A DNA stretch of 64,000 nucleotides from positions 1-64,000 of the forward strand of contig JAFTRA010000017.1 in NCBI GenBank assembly GCA_017462485.1. The letters run 5' to 3'. Positions 1-8,269 of this stretch are shown one piece after another; position 1 is the stretch's first letter; each line of letters opens with the position of its first letter. The notes beneath the pieces are model-generated. The model made no database searches. It was not told the origin of the DNA and saw only the letters and a program-made list of their open reading frames with translations. The position numbers and the translations under genes were made by a program. The DNA is from Clostridia bacterium. GTDB taxonomy: Bacteria; Bacillota; Clostridia; Oscillospirales; CAG-272.

Positions 1-23
1 AATAAAAACACCATAAAAATAAA

Positions 24-40
24 GAAAACCGGTGGTTTTC
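24..40 (-). terminator. Hairpin with T-rich tail, distal to lysC
   Basis: A perfect 7-bp stem (GAAAACC/GGTTTTC) with a 3-base loop is followed on the minus strand by a T-rich run. It lies beyond the main lysC terminator and may be a second stop signal for minus-strand transcription. Confidence 0.45.
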
Positions 41-75
41 AACCTTAATTTTCTTGAAAATTGTAAAAAATACAA

Positions 76-104
76 CCGAGGTGCTGCGTAATACAACACC
101 TCGG
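76..104. terminator. Intrinsic terminator downstream of lysC
   Basis: An 8-bp perfect stem CCGAGGTG/CACCTCGG with a 13-base loop. T-rich tracts lie on both sides, so it can work in both directions. It lies about 45 bases after the lysC stop codon. Confidence 0.8.
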
Positions 105-147
105 TGTTTTTATTCGGTTATGCCTAAATGAAGCAGCACCTATTTGT

Positions 148-1461
148 TTATTTTACAAATTCATTGTATATAGCCTTGAGCGCTGTAATATAGTCGTTAG
201 AATCTACTCCTACGATAATATTAAGCTCGGATGAACCTTGGTCTATCATACGAATGTTAACGCCCGAATTGGCAAGAGCTGTAAAGATTCTTGCGGCGGT
301 TCCCTTTGCCTTGATCATACCGCGACCAACTATCGCTATAAGAGCGAGGTTTTCTTCAACAAAAATATTTTCGGGATCAACTGCTTTGCATATTCCTGCT
401 GTAATATCGGCTCTCTTATTGTGAAGCTCCTTAGTTGGAACAATAACAGACATAGTGTCAATACCGGACGGGAAATGTTCGAAGGAAAGATTGTTTTCCT
501 CGATAACCTGAAGAACACGTCTGCCGAATCCAAGCTCTGCGTTCATCATATCTTTTTCAATGTTGATAGTCGAAAATCCGGTTTTACCTGCAATACCCGT
601 GATTACAGTATCGCTGATTTCATCTGTTTCCGGAACTATAAAAGTACCTCTGTCACTCGGTTTGTTGGTATTTTTGATATTGATTGGAATTTTCGAGTAT
701 CTTACAGGGAAAATGGCGTCCTCGTGAAGAACGGTAGCACCCATATATGAAAGCTCACGTAATTCCTTATAAGTGATAGTGTCAATAACCTTTGGGTTGC
801 TTATGCATCTGGGGTCTGCCATAAGGAAGCCGGATACGTCGGTCCAGTTCTCATATACGGTTGCTCTGGCTGCTCTTGCGACAATAGATCCCGTGATATC
901 AGATCCGCCTCTTGTAAAGGTTTTTATAGTTCCGTTAGGCATCGAGCCGTAGAAACCGGGAATAACCGCATATTGATGTCTTGACAAATATTCAGAAAGA
1001 ACGTCATTGGTCTTCTCCGAATTGAACGTACCATCCTCGTTGAAGAATATAACCTTCTTCGCGTCGATGAAATTGAAGCCGAGATACTTTGCTAAAATCA
1101 AACCGTTAATGTATTCTCCACGGGAAGCAATATAGTCTCTACCCGAATTGTGAAGCATTGACATCTGAATTTTTTCAAATATATCATTGAGATCAAGATC
1201 AATCTTAAGATCTCTTATTATATCGGTATAACGAGACTTAATCTCGTTAAATACTTCTGTTATATCTTCTTCGTTAGCTGCAAGCTCGTAACACTTATAA
1301 AGAAGGTCGGTAACTTTGGTATCACCGCTTTTTCTCTTTCCGGGCGCAGATGCGACGATATACCTTCTCTCCGGCTCGCTTTTAATAATTTCAGCAACCT
1401 TTTTAAACTGATTGGCATCGGCGAGAGAGCTTCCGCCAAATTTTAATACCTTTAAACTCAT
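148..1461 (-). CDS. lysC: Aspartate kinase
   Basis: Phosphorylates L-aspartate in the first step of lysine, threonine, methionine and diaminopimelate synthesis in the cytoplasm. The N-terminal kinase domain shows KFGGSS at residues 7-12, a conserved SRGEY at 113-117 and FTRGGSD at about 182-188. The last roughly 130 residues look like paired ACT domains for feedback control by amino acids. At 437 residues it fits monofunctional clostridial aspartokinases. The ATG at 1461 is preferred over the upstream in-frame start at 1506 because AAAGGA lies just before it and the family begins at this point. It is transcribed alone from the promoter at 1539-1567. The leader is only about 70 nt, with small hairpins and no room for a lysine riboswitch. 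Confidence 0.95.
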   Translation of the reverse strand: MSLKVLKFGGSSLADANQFKKVAEIIKSEPERRYIVASAPGKRKSGDTKVTDLLYKCYELAANEEDITEVFNEIKSRYTDIIRDLKIDLDLNDIFEKIQMSMLHNSGRDYIASRGEYINGLILAKYLGFNFIDAKKVIFFNEDGTFNSEKTNDVLSEYLSRHQYAVIPGFYGSMPNGTIKTFTRGGSDITGSIVARAARATVYENWTDVSGFLMADPRCISNPKVIDTITYKELRELSYMGATVLHEDAIFPVRYSKIPINIKNTNKPSDRGTFIVPETDEISDTVITGIAGKTGFSTINIEKDMMNAELGFGRRVLQVIEENNLSFEHFPSGIDTMSVIVPTKELHNKRADITAGICKAVDPENIFVEENLALIAIVGRGMIKAKGTAARIFTALANSGVNIRMIDQGSSELNIIVGVDSNDYITALKAIYNEFVK

Positions 1462-1538
1462 CTTTTTTCCTTTCCCTCTGGTTAGAGGCTCATCAAATAG
1501 CGTCATTCGGCAAAATGTGCCGTAAAAAATACACTACT

Positions 1539-1567
1539 ATTATATGAAAACAATTGCTGTTTGTCAA
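1539..1567 (-). promoter_or_regulatory. Sigma-A promoter for lysC
   Basis: Minus strand: TTGACA (1567-1562), 17-base spacer, TATAAT (1544-1539). Both hexamers match consensus exactly. The predicted transcript starts about 70 nt before the lysC ATG. Confidence 0.85.
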
Positions 1568-1695
1568 GTCGAAAACGCTTTTTTAACGCATTTTTTACGT
1601 ATTTTTTGATTAAAATAAAATATTTCATAAATATAGAAGGAAATAAAAGTGTATGTGTCGCTTTATTAATTTTTGCGATTTCCTGTATTGATGTG

Positions 1696-1823
1696 GCTGT
1701 CGCGGTATGCGAACCCAATTCTTGCCAAGGCAAGAAAATGGATTCGAGTCGGCATTCTCCCGACATAAATAAATTAAGCACCCTAAAGATAGGGTGAATG
1801 GGATATGGCTAGCGTGCGGTAAC
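1696..1823 (+). repeat. tRNA-tail-like repeat, copy A
   Basis: First of three similar units (A, B, C). Read on the plus strand, each has GCGGTATGCGAA, then the palindrome TTCTTGCC-AA-GGCAAGAA, then a stretch resembling the T-arm, acceptor 3' strand and terminator of the nearby tRNA-Ser, and A and B end in GGCTAGCGTGCGGTAAC. Copy A has CTCCC where B and C have CTCTCC, and AAAGA instead of AAAAA in the hairpin loop. Short ORFs across this stretch are not credible genes. Confidence 0.8.
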
Positions 1824-1942
1824 TCTTCGATATTTGAAGCGATGATTTCTAATCTTTGGTATTCTCCCCTGTCCGTTCGCAAGTCGCGCTGTGTCGAGGA
1901 TAAACCTCTTCGTGCGCTCGTGCTCTGCGGACTTCGCTTCAC

Positions 1943-1965
1943 AAAAACGATACTTAATCGTTTTT
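1943..1965. other. Perfect 9-bp hairpin between repeat copies
   Basis: AAAAACGAT/ATCGTTTTT with a 5-base loop lies in the spacer between repeat copies A and B. The plus strand ends in TTTTT, so it resembles an intrinsic terminator, but no gene precedes it. The rest of the A-B spacer (1824-1974) shows no gene. Confidence 0.5.
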
Positions 1966-1974
1966 GCTTGCTCA

Positions 1975-2123
1975 CCACGCAAACGCCAGATACCGCTGTC
2001 GCGGTATGCGAAACCAATTCTTGCCAAGGCAAGAAAATGGATTCGAGTCGGCATTCTCTCCGACATAAATAAATTAAGCACCCTAAAAATAGGGTGTATG
2101 GGATATGGCTAGCGTGCGGTAAC
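1975..2123 (+). repeat. tRNA-tail-like repeat, copy B
   Basis: Second unit. It shares with copy C an extra 5' part, CCACGCAAACGCCAG, absent from copy A. It carries the same palindrome, the tRNA-like stretch ATTCTCTCCGACA and the AAGCACCCTA/TAGGGTG hairpin half. Confidence 0.8.
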
Positions 2124-2165
2124 CTTGCAATAAACGTACCGCTTTGAAATGCAGCGTACCGATTC

Positions 2166-2276
2166 CCACGCAAACGCCAGATACCGCTGTTGCGGTATGC
2201 GAACCCAATTCTTGCCAAGGCAAGAAAATGGATTCGAGTTGGCATTCTCTCCGACATAAATAAATTAAGCACCCTA
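2166..2276 (+). repeat. tRNA-tail-like repeat, copy C
   Basis: Third unit, converging on tRNA-Ser. Its 3' end supplies the left arm of the perfect inverted repeat at 2261-2296; the other arm belongs to the tRNA-Ser tail. It has GTTGG where A and B have GTCGG. Confidence 0.8.
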
Positions 2277-2296
2277 TTTTTAGGGTGCTTAATTTA
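2261..2296. terminator. Shared hairpin between repeat copy C and tRNA-Ser
   Basis: A perfect 16-bp inverted repeat with a 4-base loop, starting TAAATTAAGCACCCTA. It directly abuts the encoded CCA end of the tRNA. On the minus strand it is the natural tRNA terminator. Its symmetry arises because the tRNA tail and repeat copy C, which resembles that tail, meet head on. Confidence 0.7.
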
Positions 2297-2387
2297 TGGC
2301 GGAGAGAATGGGATTCGAACCCATGATACCGGTTAGGGTATACACGATTTCCAGTCGTGCGCCTTAGACCAACTCGGCCATCTCTCC
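2297..2387 (-). tRNA. tRNA-Ser (anticodon GGA)
   Basis: Minus strand begins GGAGAGATGGCCGAG, typical of a class II serine tRNA. The anticodon stem CACGA/TCGTG encloses loop CTGGAAA, giving anticodon GGA (reads UCC and UCU). A long variable arm (TATACCC...GGTATC region) precedes the T-arm GGTTCGAATCC. The acceptor GGAGAGA pairs with TCTCTCC, followed by G and an encoded CCA. The promoter is at 2401-2429 and the terminator hairpin follows immediately. Confidence 0.97.
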
Positions 2388-2400
2388 ACACGACTCTCAT

Positions 2401-2429
2401 ATTATAACAGAACTTTTTATAAAAGTCAA
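2401..2429 (-). promoter_or_regulatory. Promoter of tRNA-Ser
   Basis: Minus strand: TTGACT (2429-2424), 17-base spacer, TATAAT (2406-2401), about 14 bases before the mature tRNA 5' end. Confidence 0.85.
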
Positions 2430-2521
2430 TAGTTTATAAGAAAAAAATGTTTAAAAATTCCTCAAGTTCTATATACACTTCTCAGACGGTATGAACTAAA
2501 TTAATATAAAGTTTTAGTAAA

Positions 2522-2566
2522 AATAACCGACTCATCGCATATCAATTAGCGTTTGAGTCGGTTATT
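2522..2566 (-). terminator. Terminator of the acyltransferase-like gene
   Basis: A 12-bp stem AATAACCGACTC/GAGTCGGTTATT lies directly after the gene ending at 2572, with TTTTT on the minus-strand exit side. Confidence 0.8.
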
Positions 2567-2571
2567 TTCAA

Positions 2572-3492
2572 TTAGTCTATATCCTCAATAATCTTTTCCG
2601 GTGATTTATCAAGAATTTCGGGGTGAAGCATATATCGCTTAAGACGCTTGAAGGCAGACGCATAATAATATCCGTCGCATATTCTTTCATCTGTTACAAC
2701 CTTTATGGTTATAAAATGATGTCTTTCACGAGTACCGTCGCGCTTTATTGCATCGGCAGTAAATATGTTACCGTAAGAAATGAATACGGGTAGCGTACCA
2801 AAATTGTAAAGATGATGATATATTGCGGGAATTCCAAGCGAGCCCATAGAGGTTATAATCATTGAGCCGTGAAACGGACTTACTTTAAGTAGGGCTTTCG
2901 GGAGCCAGCCGTGGTAATCAAGCCAATTAAGAAGACGGACGACGCCTCTTAATACGAATCTCGGAAGCTTTGCAAGAATACCTGCAGTGCTATCGAAATC
3001 CGTATCCTCAGAAATTGCTTTGTTAACTTCTGTTCTGAACTTCTTGTAAACATTATATATATCATCTCTGGGGTCAAATTCTACCTTGATACAGGTGTCG
3101 GGAGACTCGAGTGACATTTCCTTTTTGATTGTCATAACGCACTCGATATTCTTCCTTGCGAAAACTCTCTGACCCGCGATGAAACGGTTAACGCCGGGTC
3201 TGTCTGCCACGATTCTTACGTACGCTGCAAGAATAACGTGAAGCAGCGCCATATCGGTATATCCTTCTTCGTGCTTAAGATCAAGATATTTTTCAACGTT
3301 TGTTATATCAATGACATCTTCGAACTGATTTTGCGTGTCATTTCTGGTTTTCATAATAAACGGTGTGAATTGAGACATAGCAGGAAGTGTTCTGATTCTG
3401 CGCCCTTCTTTTCTATCGCCAAGACGACGCTTACGAGGTTTATACGCAGGAGTATCGTATTCTACTATCGGTTCTAGTCTTTTATCTTCCAT
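2572..3492 (-). CDS. E2/CAT-fold acyltransferase-like protein, no lipoyl domain
   Basis: About 306 residues resembling the catalytic domain of 2-oxoacid dehydrogenase E2 acyltransferases, but without lipoyl or subunit-binding domains. The C-terminal motif reads VVTDERICDG where E2 enzymes have DHRVIDG, so the catalytic His is Glu here (GAA codon). Classical CoA-dependent transacylation is therefore doubtful; a structural, binding or altered catalytic role is possible. An unusually basic stretch (residues about 15-35, RKRRLGDRKEGRR) precedes the domain. The ATG at 3492 is preferred over the one at 3501 because AAAGGATG lies at proper spacing before it and touches the upstream one. It is a single-gene unit with promoter 3527-3555 and its own terminator. 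Confidence 0.75.
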   Translation of the reverse strand: MEDKRLEPIVEYDTPAYKPRKRRLGDRKEGRRIRTLPAMSQFTPFIMKTRNDTQNQFEDVIDITNVEKYLDLKHEEGYTDMALLHVILAAYVRIVADRPGVNRFIAGQRVFARKNIECVMTIKKEMSLESPDTCIKVEFDPRDDIYNVYKKFRTEVNKAISEDTDFDSTAGILAKLPRFVLRGVVRLLNWLDYHGWLPKALLKVSPFHGSMIITSMGSLGIPAIYHHLYNFGTLPVFISYGNIFTADAIKRDGTRERHHFITIKVVTDERICDGYYYASAFKRLKRYMLHPEILDKSPEKIIEDID

Positions 3493-3526
3493 AGTAAACA
3501 TCCTTTGATAATAATCTAGACATCTT

Positions 3527-3555
3527 ATTTTAACATATTATTCAATATTAGTCAA
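3527..3555 (-). promoter_or_regulatory. Promoter of the acyltransferase-like gene
   Basis: Minus strand: TTGACT (3555-3550), 17-base spacer, TAAAAT (3532-3527). Confidence 0.65.
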
Positions 3556-3626
3556 TATAAATGCAGAATATTGGTAAATATTGTAAATCGTTGTAGCGAT
3601 ATGCAGTACAGTAGTAAAATTTAAAT

Positions 3627-3654
3627 GGAGGAACAAGAAAATTCTTGCTCCTCC
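3627..3654 (-). terminator. Terminator after the EF-G paralogue
   Basis: A 13-bp stem, GGAGGAGCAAGAA on the minus strand, with one mismatch and a tight loop. It lies 45 bases after the stop at 3700, and an AT-rich tail follows. Confidence 0.7.
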
Positions 3655-3699
3655 ACTCTCTATGAGATATATGCAAAAACAGTCAAGCGAAAATCTTAA

Positions 3700-5781
3700 T
3701 TATGCGTCCTTTTTAGCTTCAGCTATAATCTTTTCTGAGATAGGTCCGGGAACTTCTTCGTAACGAACGAATTCCATATCGAATCTACCGCGTCCCTGAG
3801 TCATTGCGCGAAGTGAAATTACGTAATCAGCCATTTCAGCCATAGGAGCTTCAGCGATAACCGCCTGCGTTCCTCTGCCGTCCTCAACGGGCTCTATGCC
3901 GAGAACTCTTCCGCGACGCTTGGGAAGATCACCCATAACGTCTCCAACGTAGTTATCGGGCACGCAAATTTTAAGCGCTCCTACGGGCTCGAGAATAACG
4001 GGTTTAGCCTTGGGAAGACCCTCGCGGTATGCGATAGCTGCCGCAAGCTTGAACGAAATTTCATTAGAGTCAACGTCGTGATAAGAACCGTCATAAAGCT
4101 CTGCCGCAAGGTTTACTACGGGATAGCCTGCGAGAATACCCTTCTGCATGCAATCACGGAGTCCTGCTTCAACTGCTGGGAAGAAGTTCTTCGGAACTGC
4201 TCCGCCGAATACGCTTTCGGTAAATGTGAGTCCTTCGTCTTCTCCGGGAGAGAATCTGATTTTAACGTGACCGTACTGACCTGAGCCTCCGGACTGCTTC
4301 TTGTGCTTACCTTCAACGTCAGACTTTCCCTTAATTGTTTCTCTGTAAGCAATCTTGGGCTTGGAAAGGGTTACGGTAGCGCCAAAGCGAGCCTTGAGCT
4401 TTGCAACGATAATATCAAGGTGAATATCACCGAGACCGGAAAGAACGAGCTGCTTTGTCTCGGAGTTGTTTACGTATTTAACGGTGAGATCTTCCTCAAG
4501 AATTCTCGCAATACCGCCGGAAATCTTATCCTCGTCACCCTTGGACGCGGGAGCAACCGCCATACTCATATAGGGCTTGGGGAATGAAATGGGCGCATAC
4601 TTGATATTTTCAGAAAGAGTTGTAAGAGTATCGTTTGTACCCGTAGCGTTAAGCTTTGCAACAACGCCGATATCTCCGCAAGAAAATTCATCAATTTCTA
4701 TCTGCTTCTTACCGCGCATCATAAAGATTTTGCCCATCTTCTCATTTGTGCCGTTAGTTGTATTACGGAGAACCATATCCTTTTTAAGCTCGCCGTTCAT
4801 TACCTTGAAGAAGGACATCTTACCAACAAACGGGTCTGCTATGGTCTTGAAGACAAAGATTGAGGTATCAGTAGAATCCACACCAATCTCTATGTCCTTA
4901 ATAGAGCCGTCATCGGCAACAACGTGCTCTACGCCGCGTGCGGTAGGTCTCGGGAAGGAGTTAGCAATAGTGTCAAGAAGGGTTTTAATTCCCCAGTTCT
5001 TCGTAGCCGCTCCGCAGAATACGGGGACTATCTCACCGCGTATAATACCCTCGTGGATAGCGTCAAGCGATTCTTCGCGGGAAATGGGCTCTTCATTAAA
5101 GAATTTATCCATAAGCTCGTCGCTGGTTTGAGCTATGGCCTCAAGAAGCATATTGTGATACTCTGCGCAAACGTCCGCAAACTTTTCGGGAATGGGAGAA
5201 ATTGCGTATTCACCGGTTGCCTTTTCAAATGTATAAACCTTCATTTCGATAAGGTTAGCAAATCCGATAACCGTATCACCGTCGATAATAGGAATCTGAA
5301 TGGGACAAACGGTAACGCCGTACTTCTCTCTTATCTGACCGAATACACGGTAGAATCTTGCTTCACCGTCGTCAAAACGGTTGATAAAGAATGCCTTGGG
5401 GATTCCGGCTTCCGTTGCAAGATTCCAAGCAGACTCTGTTCCAACCTCTATACCCGCCTTACCGTCAACAACGATAACCGCAGCGTCAGCAGCTCTAACA
5501 CACTGTCTCACTTCGCCCTCAAAATCAAAGAAACCGGGCGTATCAAGTATATTTATTTTAGTACCGCTCCAAAGCATAGGTGCCATAGCTGCGGAAACGG
5601 AATAACCTCTCTTAATTTCTTCTGGATCATAGTCGCAAACAGTATTACCGTCTGCAGTAGTTCCCAAACGGTCTGTTAATCTCGAAATATAAAGCATTGA
5701 CTCTACAAGTGACGTTTTACCGCCTCCGCTATGTCCAAGTAATGCTACGTTACGAATACTTTTGGTATAAACCTTTTCCAT
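3700..5781 (-). CDS. Elongation factor G-like GTPase (EF-G paralogue)
   Basis: A 693-residue translational GTPase with all EF-G domains: G domain (1 to about 280), beta-barrel domain II, and C-terminal domains III-V including the FGGAVPKNFFPAV region. Walker A is GHSGGGKT at 16-23. Switch II reads DTPGFFD at 80-86, whereas canonical EF-G has DTPGHVD; the catalytic His is replaced by Phe. The guanine-specificity motif is NRFD (134-137) rather than NKMD. The switch I segment also departs from the usual EF-G form. These traits fit the EF-G-like/EF-G2 group, not the main fusA factor; weak GTP hydrolysis is an inference. SD AAAGGAGA lies 9 bases before ATG. The gene stands alone with its own promoter and terminator. 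Confidence 0.9.
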   Translation of the reverse strand: MEKVYTKSIRNVALLGHSGGGKTSLVESMLYISRLTDRLGTTADGNTVCDYDPEEIKRGYSVSAAMAPMLWSGTKINILDTPGFFDFEGEVRQCVRAADAAVIVVDGKAGIEVGTESAWNLATEAGIPKAFFINRFDDGEARFYRVFGQIREKYGVTVCPIQIPIIDGDTVIGFANLIEMKVYTFEKATGEYAISPIPEKFADVCAEYHNMLLEAIAQTSDELMDKFFNEEPISREESLDAIHEGIIRGEIVPVFCGAATKNWGIKTLLDTIANSFPRPTARGVEHVVADDGSIKDIEIGVDSTDTSIFVFKTIADPFVGKMSFFKVMNGELKKDMVLRNTTNGTNEKMGKIFMMRGKKQIEIDEFSCGDIGVVAKLNATGTNDTLTTLSENIKYAPISFPKPYMSMAVAPASKGDEDKISGGIARILEEDLTVKYVNNSETKQLVLSGLGDIHLDIIVAKLKARFGATVTLSKPKIAYRETIKGKSDVEGKHKKQSGGSGQYGHVKIRFSPGEDEGLTFTESVFGGAVPKNFFPAVEAGLRDCMQKGILAGYPVVNLAAELYDGSYHDVDSNEISFKLAAAIAYREGLPKAKPVILEPVGALKICVPDNYVGDVMGDLPKRRGRVLGIEPVEDGRGTQAVIAEAPMAEMADYVISLRAMTQGRGRFDMEFVRYEEVPGPISEKIIAEAKKDA

Positions 5782-5849
5782 GTGTAAATGTCTCCTTTGG
5801 TTTAGTGCTTATGATGTTTAAATGTAGAAATTATGCATCACATACTAAA

Positions 5850-5878
5850 ATTATACACTATTTCTTTTTTGATTTCAA
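5850..5878 (-). promoter_or_regulatory. Promoter of the EF-G paralogue
   Basis: Minus strand: TTGAAA (5878-5873), 17-base spacer, TATAAT (5855-5850). Confidence 0.75.
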
Positions 5879-5955
5879 GAAAATTGGTTGAAGTATTTGA
5901 CCATCAAACGTAGAAATTAAGCCGTTTGTTTTATTGCTTTTGCACAAAAAAGATA

Positions 5956-5984
5956 AAAGAGCAGCCCTATATGAACTGCTCTTT
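5956..5984 (-). terminator. Terminator of radA
   Basis: A 9-bp stem AAAGAGCAG/CTGCTCTTT with an 11-base loop. The minus-strand exit side is T-rich. It lies about 70 bases after the radA stop. Confidence 0.75.
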
Positions 5985-6055
5985 GAGTTTTTAGACCTTA
6001 AAAATGAATAAAAAGAGGTTATAAAAATGCATTTAATCCCCTATTAAACCGTAAA

Positions 6056-7432
6056 TTAATCGGCTTTTTTCATTTTCATGCAAGCAAGCGCTTGATATAT
6101 GTTTGAAACACCGATGAGCTCTACTCCCTCGGGAACCTGCAAGGAAGAGGTGACGTTTTTCTTAGGAAGGACTATTTTAGTAAATCCGAGTCTTACAGCC
6201 TCTTTGACACGGTAATCAATGTGAGATACGGCTCTTACTTCGCCCGAAAGACCGATTTCTCCAAACGCAATAAGCTCGTCAGGTATAACTCTGTCGGTAA
6301 TTCCGCTTATAAGCGCCATGGCTATTGACAAATCCGCACTCGGCTCATCGAGATGAAGACCGCCGGCAACATTTATATATACGTCGTTTTCATAAAATTT
6401 GAGTCCCATTCGTTTTTCAAGAACAGCGATAAGAAGTCCCATTCTGTTATGGTCAAATCCGTCAGCTGCGCGCTTGCCCGTAGGAAAAACGGTTTTAGTT
6501 ACAAGCGATTGTATTTCGGTTATAATGGGACGTGTTCCTTGCATAACGCAGCCTGCGCATGACCCGCTCGTGTTTTTGGGACGCTCTGCCATTACTACTT
6601 CGCTTGGGTTGGGTATTTCTATAAGGCCTCTATCCCCCATTTCAAATACACCTATCTCATTTGTAGAGCCGAATCTGTTCTTGATTGCTCTGATTATTCT
6701 GTAAGAATTTGTTCTTTCGCCTTCAAAGTAAAGCACCGCGTCAACCATATGCTCAAGAAGCTTTGGTCCGGAAATTCCACCTTCCTTGTTTACGTGACCG
6801 ACAAGAAATACAGCAGCGCCCGATGATTTTGCGTAGTTTATAAGAGTCATAGAGGCTTCTCTAACCTGGGTTATGCTTCCCGGTGCGCTCGATACGTTCT
6901 CGGAGGATATAGTCTGTACCGAGTCCATAATGATAACGTCTGGGCGAAGTCTTTCGCACTCCGATATTATATTATCAAGGTCCGTTTCGGTCAGCAGGTA
7001 TATGGAGTCTCCGCTGATACCAAGTCTTTGCGCGCGAAGCTTGAGCTGACCTTGCGATTCCTCTCCCGATACGTAAAGCACCTTTCTTGTAATCGAAAGG
7101 TCGCGGCATATTTGCAAAAGTAAGGTCGATTTTCCGATTCCGGGCTCTCCCGAAAGCAGAACTACAGAACTGTCAACCAGACCACCGCCAAGCACTCTGT
7201 CTAGCTCCTGCATACCTGTTTTTGTTCTTATGTACTCAGGCATTTTGAGTTCTGAAATTTTTTCTGCCTGATTTTTAGATGCCATTTTTTGATTTTGGCT
7301 TGAGCGACGCTTTTCGCTCACTTCAATTTCATCATAGGTGTTCCACGCCTGGCATTCAGGGCACCTTCCAAGCCACTTAGGCGAGGTGGCGCCGCATTCT
7401 CTGCAGACAAAAACGATTTTTCCCGATTTCAT
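6056..7432 (-). CDS. radA: DNA repair ATPase RadA
   Basis: A RecA-related motor that drives branch migration during recombinational repair. The N-terminal four-cysteine zinc finger (C10, C13, C24, C27) is followed by the RecA-like core with Walker A GEPGIGKST at 95-103, the RadA-specific KNRFG motif at 251-255, and a C-terminal Lon-protease-like domain (about 290-458). The 458 residues match the family length. It begins at ATG 7432 and is not tightly coupled to cwlD. A possible TTGAAT-17-TATAAG promoter lies in the upstream gap, but I am less sure of it. Confidence 0.96.
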   Translation of the reverse strand: MKSGKIVFVCRECGATSPKWLGRCPECQAWNTYDEIEVSEKRRSSQNQKMASKNQAEKISELKMPEYIRTKTGMQELDRVLGGGLVDSSVVLLSGEPGIGKSTLLLQICRDLSITRKVLYVSGEESQGQLKLRAQRLGISGDSIYLLTETDLDNIISECERLRPDVIIMDSVQTISSENVSSAPGSITQVREASMTLINYAKSSGAAVFLVGHVNKEGGISGPKLLEHMVDAVLYFEGERTNSYRIIRAIKNRFGSTNEIGVFEMGDRGLIEIPNPSEVVMAERPKNTSGSCAGCVMQGTRPIITEIQSLVTKTVFPTGKRAADGFDHNRMGLLIAVLEKRMGLKFYENDVYINVAGGLHLDEPSADLSIAMALISGITDRVIPDELIAFGEIGLSGEVRAVSHIDYRVKEAVRLGFTKIVLPKKNVTSSLQVPEGVELIGVSNIYQALACMKMKKAD

Positions 7433-7536
7433 AATACATCTCCGGAGGGTGACTCTGACTCAAATGCAAATAGCTCTTATAGCGATTTTCTACGCTTGAT
7501 TCAAGCTTTTTTATTTTGTCAAACGTGACATTCCCT

Positions 7537-8265
7537 TCATTTTTTACTTTTTTCATATTCTATAATACCACAAAGTATCGCAAAACTCAATTCTTTTTGA
7601 TATTCTTTTTCAGAAAGTTTTTTACATTCGCCACTATTGGATATAAATCCGCATTCAATTAAAATTGCGGGATTCTCGGAATTTTCAAGCACGTATATGT
7701 TTTCTCCAGATTTTACACTTCGCTTGTTTGTCGGCTGAAGCTTTGACTTAACGTTATCCTGCACGCTTATGGCAGCCGAACGTGCATTTTCACTGTCCGG
7801 TGAATAATAAACCTGCAGTCCCGAGCAATTTTCACTTCCGAACGAATTCATATGTATGCTTACAAAAAGAGCGTTATCGTATGAATTGCAAATTTTAACC
7901 CGATTTTTTAAATCTGATATCTTTCGCATACCCTTGATATTCTCTTGTGCTGAGTATAATAAAGCGTCATCCGTCCTCGTATATATAACCTCAAAGCCTG
8001 CGGCTTCAAGGTATTCTCCGAGCTTTAAGGAAATTTGCATATTCAAATCCTTTTCATAAACACCGTTTATGCCAATTGCTCCGCAGTCTTCACCACCGTG
8101 CCCCGCATCTATTATTACCGTGAATTTTGAATTTTGATTTGCGAAAGCATCGACGTCGTTATCCCGGAATAAGTAGTTAGCTTGCGAAAGATAGGACAAA
8201 AGGATTGTAAAAATTATAAATACAGAAATTTGACAGATAAAAAATTTGTTTTTAAGGTTTTTCAT
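7537..8265 (-). CDS. cwlD: N-acetylmuramoyl-L-alanine amidase, CwlD-like
   Basis: A zinc amidase (Amidase_3 fold) cleaving the muramic acid-peptide bond. One N-terminal membrane anchor lies at about residues 7-27. Zinc ligands and catalytic residues are visible: H56 in DAGHGG, E71 in YEKDL, H138 in SIHMNS and E204 in IECGF. The 242-residue length and the stretch DLKNRVKICN resemble sporulation amidase CwlD, which acts in spore cortex muramic-lactam formation. That assignment rests on overall likeness and on SpoVT elsewhere in the window. The SD GGGAGGT at about 8272-8279 sits in one arm of the hairpin at 8270-8310, which may limit translation. Confidence 0.85.
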   Translation of the reverse strand: MKNLKNKFFICQISVFIIFTILLSYLSQANYLFRDNDVDAFANQNSKFTVIIDAGHGGEDCGAIGINGVYEKDLNMQISLKLGEYLEAAGFEVIYTRTDDALLYSAQENIKGMRKISDLKNRVKICNSYDNALFVSIHMNSFGSENCSGLQVYYSPDSENARSAAISVQDNVKSKLQPTNKRSVKSGENIYVLENSENPAILIECGFISNSGECKKLSEKEYQKELSFAILCGIIEYEKSKK

Positions 8266-8269
8266 AAGA

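Noticed and set aside
1462..1567. Possible lysine riboswitch before lysC
   Set aside because: The leader from the consensus promoter is only about 70 nt, too short for that riboswitch, and shows only small hairpins.
1625..2272. Reading frame of 215 codons and shorter ones over the repeat region
   Set aside because: They run through the tRNA-tail-like repeats and hairpins, repeat the same peptide for each copy, and have no usable ribosome binding site.
1696..2296. CRISPR array
   Set aside because: Only three copies, each over 100 bp, with unequal spacers of about 150 and 40 bp and no cas genes; the units resemble a tRNA tail.
4924..5679. 251-codon plus-strand frame inside the EF-G paralogue
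   Set aside because: Lies entirely antisense to a well-supported GTPase gene and encodes no recognisable domain.
7483..7520. GCTTG/CAAGC hairpin with T-run between radA and cwlD
   Set aside because: Stem of five pairs only, and its T-run faces the plus strand where no gene ends.
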